From contig CAZKFB010000025.1 in NCBI GenBank assembly GCA_964551965.1, positions 1 to 18,989 of the forward strand: a stretch of DNA of 18,989 bases, read 5' to 3'. This stretch comes from CAG-582 sp964551965 (GTDB lineage: Bacteria; Bacillota_I; Bacilli_A; RF39; UBA660). The position numbers were made by a program, and so were the translations under genes. Below the pieces are notes generated by a model. That model had not been told where the DNA came from and ran no database searches. It worked only from the letters and a program-made list of their open reading frames with translations. Below are positions 8,041 to 14,193 of the stretch, one piece after another; within the stretch, counting starts at the first letter, position 1, and each line of letters starts with the position of its first letter.

Positions 8041-8685
8041 ATGAAAATACTTATTGTCGAAGATAATTCAATTATTCGTGATGGACTAGTTTATTATCTT
8101 ACTAATGAAGGATTTGAAGTTGATAGTTGTAGTTTAATTGAAGATGCTATATTAAAAATAAAAGATATTGATTTAGCTGTTCTAGATATTTCACTTCCTG
8201 ACGGAGTAGGCTTTGATCTTTGTAAAACAATTAAAGCATCTCTCAACAAACCTGTTATATTTTTAACTGCTAGAGATACTGATGAAGACATTGAAACTGG
8301 TTTAACTCTAGCTGATGATTACATTATTAAACCTTTCCGCAATAGGGAACTATTACTTCGTATAAATAATCTATTAAACCGAAGTGAAATTACTAATATT
8401 ATTAAAATAAAAGATATTGAAATAGATACGAAAAAGAGTTTAGTTTATAGATCTAGTGAAGAAGTTAATCTAACGGCTTTAGAATATAAATTATTCTTAC
8501 TTTTGGCTAAAAATAAAAATCAAGTAATTGAAACTGATTATTTACTTGATTATATATATGATTTAACTGGTAACTATGTTGAAGATAATACTTTAAGAGT
8601 GTATATCAAAAGAATTCGTGAAAAGATTGGAACAGATATTATTAAGACAATTAAGGGAGTAGGGTATAAAGTATATGAAGATTAA
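8041..8685 (+). CDS. OmpR/PhoB-family response regulator
   Basis: This 214-aa DNA-binding regulator is phosphorylated by the histidine kinase encoded directly after it. The receiver domain (about 1-115) has the acidic pair Glu7/Asp8 (VEDN), phospho-acceptor Asp49 in VLDISLPDG, switch Thr76 in FLTARD and Lys97 in YIIKPF. The C-terminal winged helix (about 123-212) ends with the family motif TIKGVGYKV. The usual GADDY before KPF reads LADDY, with the Gly replaced or deleted, which may alter the alpha4-beta5 dimer surface. The sensor kinase gene starts inside this gene (11-nt overlap). Its position after an ABC transporter suggests that it regulates that transporter, perhaps through the direct repeat at 4740-4758 (inference). 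Confidence 0.94.
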   Translation: MKILIVEDNSIIRDGLVYYLTNEGFEVDSCSLIEDAILKIKDIDLAVLDISLPDGVGFDLCKTIKASLNKPVIFLTARDTDEDIETGLTLADDYIIKPFRNRELLLRINNLLNRSEITNIIKIKDIEIDTKKSLVYRSSEEVNLTALEYKLFLLLAKNKNQVIETDYLLDYIYDLTGNYVEDNTLRVYIKRIREKIGTDIIKTIKGVGYKVYED

Positions 8686-9889
8686 AGGTAATAATAGTAA
8701 AACTCTATTTATATGTTTAATATTTACTGGTTTATTATTAATTACATTTAATTTTCTATTAATAAGTTATAATAACAAACAGATAAACGATTCTATTAAT
8801 GACAAAATATCTAATATTATTTATGCTATTATTGAAACTAATCCGAGTATTGATGAAAAAGAAATAATTAAGATACTAAATAGTAAAACAAATGAAAAAT
8901 CAGATTTATTAAAGAAATATGGAATAGATATTCAAGAAGAAAATATTATTTTAGAAGTTAATAATATATATAAACTAAATTATATATATAGTTTTATTAT
9001 TAGTATGGTAACTATTATTCTTGCTTTGATAATTGTATTAAACTATATAAATAAAGAGAATAGAAAAATAGATGGAATTACTAAACTAATTAATGATATT
9101 AATAATAAAGTTTACAAGATTGGTATATTAGATGAAGAAGAAGATAATTTATCTAATTTAAGAAATGAAATATATAAAACATCGATTGTTCTAAAACTTG
9201 ATGCGGAAGAATCCAAGAATGTTAAAGAAAGTGTTCTAAGAAGTGTTGCTGATATTTCTCATCAATTAAAGACACCACTTTCAAGTATTTCCATCATGTT
9301 AGATAATATTATTGAAAATCCTAAAATGTCTTTTGATAAGAGAAATGAATATTTGAAAAAATCCCAAAATCAAATAATGGTCATTAATAATTTAATTGTT
9401 AATCTTTTAAAAGTATCTAAAATGGATGCTGGTGTTATCAAATTTAAAAGAGAAAGTATTAATGTTAAAGAAGTACTAGATAATATTAAAGAACTTTTAA
9501 TTGTCAATTTAGAGTTAAAGAACATTAATTTAAATATATCATGTAAGAATAGTATTAATATTGTTGGTGATTATACTTGGGAAATGGAAGCTCTAAAGAA
9601 TATCATTAAAAATGCAATTGACGCAAGTTCTAATGAATCAGACATTGATATTAATGTAAAAGAGAATAATTTCTACGTCTTAGTTACGATAAAAGATTAT
9701 GGTAAAGGTATGACTAAAGAAGAACAAAAACATATTTTTGAAAGATTCTATAAATTGAATGAAGATAGTAATAGTTTTGGTATCGGATTAAATCTTGCTA
9801 AAATGATAATCGAGAATGATAATGGAATTATAAGTGTTGAATCCAAAATTAATGAAGGGACATCTTTTACCATTAAATATATGAAATAG
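8675..9889 (+). CDS. Membrane-bound sensor histidine kinase
   Basis: This 404-aa kinase is the partner of the preceding response regulator. It has TM1 (about 9-31), a short extracellular segment (about 32-101) and TM2 (about 102-124). The cytoplasmic part carries the H-box with phospho-acceptor His196 in DISHQLKTPLSSI, N-box IIKNAIDAS, G1 box DYGKGMT, F-box FERFYK and G2 box GIGLNLAKMI. No clear HAMP domain is visible; the region between TM2 and the H-box is charged and probably coiled-coil. The ATG at 8675 overlaps the end of the regulator gene, so expression is translationally coupled. The small extracellular part resembles kinases that rely on a partner transporter for sensing, although it is longer than in true BceS-type sensors. 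Confidence 0.93.
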   Translation: MKIKGNNSKTLFICLIFTGLLLITFNFLLISYNNKQINDSINDKISNIIYAIIETNPSIDEKEIIKILNSKTNEKSDLLKKYGIDIQEENIILEVNNIYKLNYIYSFIISMVTIILALIIVLNYINKENRKIDGITKLINDINNKVYKIGILDEEEDNLSNLRNEIYKTSIVLKLDAEESKNVKESVLRSVADISHQLKTPLSSISIMLDNIIENPKMSFDKRNEYLKKSQNQIMVINNLIVNLLKVSKMDAGVIKFKRESINVKEVLDNIKELLIVNLELKNINLNISCKNSINIVGDYTWEMEALKNIIKNAIDASSNESDIDINVKENNFYVLVTIKDYGKGMTKEEQKHIFERFYKLNEDSNSFGIGLNLAKMIIENDNGIISVESKINEGTSFTIKYMK

Positions 9890-9897
9890 GTGATTAT

Positions 9898-10719
9898 ATG
9901 GATAATAATATAAATGAATTAATAGATAAATATAAACTATCTAAAGAAGAACATGATAGGGTATTAAAGATTTTAAAAGAATATTTATTTATTGATAAGA
10001 TAGTATCTGATAAACCATCAGTTATGCTAGTAATTGGTCAACCGGGATCTGGTAAAACAACATATATAAATAATACTGATCTATCTAAATATATCATAAT
10101 TAATTCTGATAATTATCGTTCATATAATAAATATTCAGAAGAAATCTTAGATAAATATCCAACTAATTATGCAAAGTTAACTAATTATGATGCTCATCTT
10201 TGGGGAGATGAATTATTTACTTATGCTATTCAAAATGGCTATTCAGTTTTAAGAGAGAAAGCACCAACTGATTATAGCCTATTAGAAACAATAAAGGGTA
10301 TACCTGATAATTATGAAGTAATTGTTAATGTAATGGCTGTTGGAAATCTAACTAGCATACTTGCAACAAGAAAAAGATATGAAGAAGAATTATTAAGTAA
10401 AAAATCGGCAAAATTATCTAATTTTGAAGCTCATAATAAATGTTATGAATTACTTCCTTTTATTGTCGATGAATGTTTATCTTTAAAAATAAAACTAAAT
10501 TATATATTACCGATCGATAATCGGTTTGAAATTATTTCTATTAATGATAATAATTCTAATCTATTAGATAAATTTAGAAGAGAAAGCAATGATAAAACTC
10601 TAGTAAAAAGTGAAACCATGTTGAATAGTATTAAAGAGAGCATGACAAAGAGAAAAGCCGTAAAAGAAGAATTTGACGAACTTGAGAAAATTAATACTAT
10701 TATCGATAACTTGAAATAA
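9898..10719 (+). CDS. Zeta-toxin-like P-loop kinase
   Basis: The 273-aa protein has a Walker A motif GQPGSGKTT (47-55) after a hydrophobic strand, then a strand ending NSDNYR (69-73) whose Asp71 matches the catalytic Asp of zeta/PezT kinases. Glu120 in LREKAPT corresponds to the conserved Glu. A later strand (142-148) is followed by TRKRYEEE, where Arg158/Arg160 are candidates for the phosphate-binding arginine. Zeta family members phosphorylate UDP-N-acetylhexosamines, poisoning peptidoglycan synthesis, though some chromosomal homologues have other substrates. The last 45 residues are charged and helical. It starts 8 nt after the sensor kinase with RBS AGGTGA and so belongs to that operon. 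No epsilon-like small antitoxin gene is adjacent. The family call is from motifs only; toxicity is not established. Confidence 0.72.
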   Translation: MDNNINELIDKYKLSKEEHDRVLKILKEYLFIDKIVSDKPSVMLVIGQPGSGKTTYINNTDLSKYIIINSDNYRSYNKYSEEILDKYPTNYAKLTNYDAHLWGDELFTYAIQNGYSVLREKAPTDYSLLETIKGIPDNYEVIVNVMAVGNLTSILATRKRYEEELLSKKSAKLSNFEAHNKCYELLPFIVDECLSLKIKLNYILPIDNRFEIISINDNNSNLLDKFRRESNDKTLVKSETMLNSIKESMTKRKAVKEEFDELEKINTIIDNLK

Positions 10720-10742
10720 AAATAGATTAATATTAAGACTTG

Positions 10743-10751
10743 TGCTAGAAT
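10743..10751 (+). promoter_or_regulatory. Extended -10 promoter of the 123-aa orphan gene
   Basis: TGCTAGAAT fits TGnTATAAT with one mismatch. It lies 23 nt before the ATG at 10775. No good -35 is seen. Confidence 0.5.
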
Positions 10752-10774
10752 ATCACGTACAAAGGAGAATAAAT

Positions 10775-11146
10775 ATGAATAAACCTTATAAGAAAATGTT
10801 TTCACCATTATTTTTTGATTTAATAAATAATCGTTTAATTCCAAGTAATGATTATGAACAAGAAATTAATCTAATACCAGGATTCATGAATGGTAGAGAA
10901 AATTATGGTTTTATTATTATTGCTAAAAAAGATGGCAAGAGTTACTATGAATATTATGGTACAGAAGAGAGAATTCAAGCTGCAGGTATTGAAGGAGATT
11001 ACTTACTAGTTTATGAAGAGGGAAAAACTCAACCTTGGGCATTCCGTAAGGATGGTTCTTTAGTAAATGAAGCTAAATTCAATTTTCGTTTTTTAAGTGA
11101 TCAAGAATACTATGAAAAGTACTCATCAAGAGGAAAAACTTTATAA
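10775..11146 (+). CDS. Hypothetical 123-aa soluble protein
   Basis: I do not recognise this family. The ATG at 10775 is chosen because AAAGGAGA sits 6 nt upstream; the in-frame GTG at 10742 would precede that RBS. The protein has no signal peptide or membrane helix. The middle has alternating hydrophobic strands (YGFIIIAKKDGKSYYEYYG and DYLLVYEEGKTQPWAF), which suggests a small beta-rich fold, and it is rich in Tyr, Phe and Lys. The C-terminus is polar and ends in RGKTL. It has its own promoter and terminator, so it is probably a single-gene unit. The strong RBS and clean ends support a real gene. Confidence 0.75.
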   Translation: MNKPYKKMFSPLFFDLINNRLIPSNDYEQEINLIPGFMNGRENYGFIIIAKKDGKSYYEYYGTEERIQAAGIEGDYLLVYEEGKTQPWAFRKDGSLVNEAKFNFRFLSDQEYYEKYSSRGKTL

Positions 11147-11166
11147 AAGCCTTAATGGCTTTTTTT
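11145..11166 (+). terminator. Rho-independent terminator
   Basis: AAAAGCC (11145-11151) pairs with GGCTTTT (11157-11163) across a TTAAT loop, with a T-run to 11166. The left arm starts inside the TAA stop of the preceding gene (11144-11146). Confidence 0.85.
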
Positions 11167-11187
11167 AATGATTTATTTTTAAAAGTA

Positions 11188-11196
11188 TGATATATT
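11188..11196 (+). promoter_or_regulatory. Extended -10 promoter of the CmpB-like gene
   Basis: TGATATATT fits an extended -10 with one mismatch. It ends 16 nt before the ATG at 11213, so the predicted leader is about 10 nt and the AGGTG (11199-11203) lies at or before the start of the transcript. Confidence 0.5.
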
Positions 11197-11212
11197 TTAG
11201 GTGTGATGATTT

Positions 11213-12499
11213 ATGAAGTTAGAAGTAGTTATTTTTTTAATGTGTTCATTTATTATGTATTCCTTTTTAGGATGGGTAATAGAAGTATTAGCTATAGCAA
11301 TTAAAGAACATAGATTTGTCAATCGTGGTATAACTAATGGACCTTTGTGCCCAATTTATGGATTTGCATCAATTATACTTATACTTGTATCTTCAGGCGT
11401 CGATAGTATAGTTTGGATATTTATTGGTTCTGCTATATATGGTACAGCAATAGAATTGATAACAGGTAAATTACTAGAAAAGTTTAATAAGACAAAATGG
11501 TGGGATTATTCCCATAAAAAGTATAATTTGGATGGCTATATATGTTTAGAATATTCGATTATTTGGGGATTTCTTGGAAGCGTACTAATAAAGGTTATTC
11601 ATCCGTTATTCTTATTCCTGTTAAACGGAATAAATATGTATATTTTAGTACCTTTAGTTATTTCTCTAATGATAATTGTTTTAATTGATTTAATTACTTC
11701 TTTTATAACTTTAAAACATGTTAATACTAAAAAAATAAATGATGTATCTGATAAGATAGGAAAATATATATTAGATAAAGTTATGCATAGAATTGAAAAT
11801 GCCTATCCAACATTCAAAAGAAAGAAAATTAAAAAAGAAAAATCGAAAATATTTGCTAAGGGGACATCATTTTATAAATTATTCTTAATCTTCTATATTG
11901 GAGGATTCCTTGGATGTATTATTGAAATATTCTTCTGCCGTTATTCAATGGATAGATGGATGAATCGTTCATCTTTAGTATTTGAACCAGTTTCTCTAGT
12001 ATGGGGGCTTGGTCTTGCCTTAGCAACAATTCTCTTACATAAATATCAAGATAGTAGCAATACTTTTATCTTTATATTTGGAAGTGTAATAGGGGGAGCA
12101 TTTGAATATCTTTGTAGTGTATTTACAGAATTCTTCTTTGGCACTATTTTCTGGGACTATTCTAAAATACCATTTAATTTAAATGGAAGAATAAATTTAT
12201 TATTCTGTTTCTTTTGGGGATTTGCAGCTATTATATATATTAAAGTATTATATCCTAAATTAACTAAAATAATTGAAAGTATTCCTAAAATAATTGGTAC
12301 TATTATAACTACTTTAATTATAATAGTATTTACAATAGATTTGCTTATTACTGGATCAGTAATGTTAAGATATAATACTAGAAAACAAGGTATTGAAGCA
12401 ACTAATATAGTTGAAAAACTATGTGATAAATATGCTGATGATGAATTTATGACTAATCATTGGTCTAACATGAAAAGTGTAAACGATTTGAAAAATTAA
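11213..12499 (+). CDS. CmpB-like putative ABC-transporter-type membrane protein, internally duplicated
   Basis: This 428-aa polytopic membrane protein matches the PF06541 family (putative ABC-transporter type IV/CmpB), whose biochemical role is not established. It is a tandem duplication. Copy one has SFLGWVIE (17-24), NRG..NGPLCPIYG (37-50), ELITG (81-85), WDYS (97-100), NLDG (105-108) and WGF (118-120). Copy two has GFLGCIIE (231-238), NRS..FEPVSLVWG (251-265), EYLCS (298-302), WDYS (314-317), NLNG (322-325) and WGF (335-337). A basic linker (about 200-216) separates the copies. A last helix (about 360-382) precedes a soluble C-tail of about 45 residues. No ATPase gene is adjacent, so the transporter label is not supported by context. 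It has its own promoter. Confidence 0.8.
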   Translation: MKLEVVIFLMCSFIMYSFLGWVIEVLAIAIKEHRFVNRGITNGPLCPIYGFASIILILVSSGVDSIVWIFIGSAIYGTAIELITGKLLEKFNKTKWWDYSHKKYNLDGYICLEYSIIWGFLGSVLIKVIHPLFLFLLNGINMYILVPLVISLMIIVLIDLITSFITLKHVNTKKINDVSDKIGKYILDKVMHRIENAYPTFKRKKIKKEKSKIFAKGTSFYKLFLIFYIGGFLGCIIEIFFCRYSMDRWMNRSSLVFEPVSLVWGLGLALATILLHKYQDSSNTFIFIFGSVIGGAFEYLCSVFTEFFFGTIFWDYSKIPFNLNGRINLLFCFFWGFAAIIYIKVLYPKLTKIIESIPKIIGTIITTLIIIVFTIDLLITGSVMLRYNTRKQGIEATNIVEKLCDKYADDEFMTNHWSNMKSVNDLKN

Positions 12500-12510
12500 A
12501 AATCAATTAT

Positions 12511-12538
12511 TTGCAAATAAAATAAACTATGTTAAAAT
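12511..12538 (+). promoter_or_regulatory. Promoter of the small HTH gene
   Basis: TTGCAA (-35, 12511-12516) and TAAAAT (-10, 12533-12538) are 16 bp apart, and TG at 12530-12531 makes an extended -10. The layout is nearly the same as that of the valS promoter. Confidence 0.6.
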
Positions 12539-12570
12539 GAAAAAGTCGTTGGGGTTTGGTGGAGGAAATT

Positions 12571-12834
12571 ATGACCAAACAAGTATTATGGACTAAACAA
12601 ATTCTGGAAGCTTTTATTGAAGAAGCAAATTTAACTGAACGACAGGAATTTATTGTTCGCACTAGAGCGCAAGGATACACTATAACTGAACAAGCCTTAG
12701 AACTTCATTTAAGCATAGATCAAGTAAATAAAGATATTGCAGCATTGAAGAAAGTATACGATGTTGTGGCGAGAGATAGTGAAATCTTACCTCCTAGAAA
12801 GAAGAACAAAATAGAATTATATAAAGATTTATAA
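12571..12834 (+). CDS. Small helix-turn-helix DNA-binding protein (sigma-region-4-like)
   Basis: The 87-aa protein is almost entirely a helix-turn-helix domain. LTERQEFIVRTRAQGYTI (about 21-38) resembles the first helices of sigma-70 region 4 and LuxR-type domains, and the stretch EQALELHLSIDQVNKDIAALKKVY (about 40-63) reads as the turn and recognition helix. A basic tail (PRKKNK) follows. The ATG at 12571 has a GGAGG at 12561-12565; the in-frame TTG at 12556 lies before that RBS and is rejected. No effector or sigma region 2 domain is present, so it is not a complete sigma factor. It is most likely a small transcription regulator with unknown targets. It sits alone between its own promoter and a terminator. 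Confidence 0.72.
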   Translation: MTKQVLWTKQILEAFIEEANLTERQEFIVRTRAQGYTITEQALELHLSIDQVNKDIAALKKVYDVVARDSEILPPRKKNKIELYKDL

Positions 12835-12855
12835 TTACATTTTTAATACATAATT

Positions 12856-12890
12856 AACACATTTACTTTACAAGAATAATGTGTTTTTTT
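12856..12890 (+). terminator. Rho-independent terminator after the HTH gene
   Basis: AACACATT (12856-12863) pairs perfectly with AATGTGTT (12878-12885) across a 14-nt loop and is followed by TTTTT. Confidence 0.75.
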
Positions 12891-12894
12891 ATTG

Positions 12895-12900
12895 TACAAT
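12895..12900 (+). promoter_or_regulatory. -10 element of the cold-shock gene
   Basis: TACAAT, preceded by TTG, lies five bases after the upstream terminator's T-tract. The best -35-like element, TTTACA (12867-12872), is 22 bp away in the terminator loop. The resulting leader of about 24 nt is too short for a long cspA-type thermosensor. Confidence 0.45.
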
Positions 12901-12930
12901 GAACTAGTGTTAAACAAAGGAGGTATAAAT

Positions 12931-13149
12931 ATGAAAGCAAGAGTAAAATGGTTTAACAATGAGAAGGGTTTTGGTTTTTTAGAATATAAAGAAGGATGTG
13001 ATATCTTTGTCCATTATAGCCAAATAATAAAAGATGGCTATAAGACTTTAGATGCAGGGTCTTTAGTGGATTTTGAACTTATATCAACTGATAAAGGTTA
13101 TCAAGCTCATAGAGTTAAAGAAGAAACGATGGAAACAGTAGATGTCTAA
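12931..13149 (+). CDS. csp: Cold-shock domain protein (CspA family)
   Basis: This 72-aa single cold-shock domain binds single-stranded RNA/DNA and acts as an RNA chaperone. It shows the WFNNEKGFGFLEY segment (6-18) with RNP1 KGFGFL and the RNP2 motif DIFVHYSQI (about 24-32), both with the stacking aromatic residues. The ATG at 12931 follows a strong AAAGGAGG; an in-frame TTG at 12892 is upstream of the RBS and rejected. The C-terminus (VKEETMETVDV) is a few residues longer and more acidic than in CspB of Bacillus. It is a single-gene unit. Cold induction is possible but not shown by the sequence. Confidence 0.95.
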   Translation: MKARVKWFNNEKGFGFLEYKEGCDIFVHYSQIIKDGYKTLDAGSLVDFELISTDKGYQAHRVKEETMETVDV

Positions 13150-13205
13150 AATGATTTGGATAAAAGAAATAAATGGTAAAACAAATTACGATCATTAATT
13201 ATTAA

Positions 13206-13234
13206 TTGATTTTGAACTTATTCTCCTATATAAT
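13206..13234 (+). promoter_or_regulatory. Sigma-A-type promoter of the DUF368/PopT gene
   Basis: TTGATT (13206-13211) and TATAAT (13229-13234) are separated by exactly 17 bp. This is one of the clearest two-box promoters in the window. Confidence 0.75.
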
Positions 13235-13258
13235 AAATATGGATAGAAGAGAGTATAT

Positions 13259-14149
13259 ATGAAAAAGATTAAAGATATAATTATTAATTTTATTAATGGA
13301 TTCTGTATGGCACTGGCCGATTCAGTTCCGGGAGTTTCTGGAGGAACAATAGCTTTCCTTTTAGGATTTTATGATAACTTTATAAATTCATTAGATAATT
13401 TATTTAGAGGTAATTTAGCTAGTAAAAAAGAAGCATTAATTTATCTTATAAAAATTGGTATTGGTTGGGCTGTTGGTTTCGTTGCTGCAGCAACAATTCT
13501 TTCTAGTCTATTCACAACTAAAATATATGCTATGAGTTCATTATTTATCGGATTCATAATATTTGCAATACCATTAGTAATAAAAGAAGAAATAAAATCA
13601 GTAAAGGGGAATTATAAGAATATTATATTTGGTATACTTGGTATTATATTGGTTGTAGGTATTACCCTTTTAAATACTAATACTGCCTTAAATATAAGTA
13701 TTGATAGTCCGAATTTATTTACTTATTTTTATTGCTTTATAGCTGGATCTATTTCGATAACAGCTATGATTCTTCCCGGGATTTCTGGTTCGACATTACT
13801 ATTGGTATTTGGATTATATATTCCAATAATGAATGCCGTTAAAGAAGTAATTCATTTCAATTTTAGTAATATAGCTATATTAATTGTATTTGCTTTAGGT
13901 ATTGTATCCGGTATAATATTCTTTACCAAATTAATAAGAATTGGTCTTAAGAAACATCGAAGTAAGATAGTATATTTTATTCTTGGTATGATGATTGGTT
14001 CTATTTATTCAATTCTAATGGGACCAACTACTTTAGATATACCATTACCGATGGTAACATTTGAGACTTTTGATATATTATTCTTTATATTAGGAGCAAT
14101 TATAATATATTGTTTAGAGTTCTTAAAGACATTTATAAATAAGAAATAG
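13259..14149 (+). CDS. popT: DUF368/PopT-family undecaprenyl-phosphate transporter
   Basis: The 296-aa polytopic membrane protein is a DUF368 (PF04018) member. Family members (PopT) return undecaprenyl-phosphate, the lipid carrier for cell-wall building blocks, to the inner leaflet. The hallmark ADSVPGVSGGT is at 20-30, and a related MILPGISGST is at 170-179. Both are followed by a similar hydrophobic segment (IAFLLGFYDNFIN and LLLVFGLYIPIMN), which shows an internal pseudo-repeat. Further helices fill about 65-110, 122-138, 205-225, 238-255 and 273-290. The RBS is a GAAGAGAG before the ATG. It is a single-gene unit with its own promoter and terminator. The link to carrier recycling is family knowledge. 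Confidence 0.88.
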   Translation: MKKIKDIIINFINGFCMALADSVPGVSGGTIAFLLGFYDNFINSLDNLFRGNLASKKEALIYLIKIGIGWAVGFVAAATILSSLFTTKIYAMSSLFIGFIIFAIPLVIKEEIKSVKGNYKNIIFGILGIILVVGITLLNTNTALNISIDSPNLFTYFYCFIAGSISITAMILPGISGSTLLLVFGLYIPIMNAVKEVIHFNFSNIAILIVFALGIVSGIIFFTKLIRIGLKKHRSKIVYFILGMMIGSIYSILMGPTTLDIPLPMVTFETFDILFFILGAIIIYCLEFLKTFINKK

Positions 14150-14166
14150 TCATTATTTCTTTTTTT
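14141..14166 (+). terminator. Terminator overlapping the popT stop codon
   Basis: AAGAAATA (14141-14148) pairs with TATTTCTT (14154-14161) across GTCAT and runs into a T-tract to 14166. The TAG stop (14147-14149) lies in the stem and loop. Confidence 0.75.
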
Positions 14167-14168
14167 AA

Positions 14169-14177
14169 TGATATAAT
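14169..14177 (+). promoter_or_regulatory. Extended -10 promoter abutting the upstream terminator
   Basis: TGATATAAT is a perfect extended -10, starting two bases after the upstream T-tract. A -35 at 17 bp would lie inside the terminator hairpin (14149-14154) and is not consensus. The predicted transcript begins about 10 nt before the ATG at 14194. Confidence 0.6.
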
Positions 14178-14193
14178 ATTGGTGGTGATAATT

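Noticed and set aside
12509..12518. Palindrome ATTTGCAAAT after the CmpB-like gene as an operator or terminator
   Set aside because: It overlaps the -35 of the HTH gene, has no loop or T-tract, and such short AT-rich palindromes occur by chance here.
13150..13258. Possible small RNA between csp and popT
   Set aside because: The 109-bp gap contains a promoter for popT but no stable hairpin with a T-tract that would define an RNA gene.
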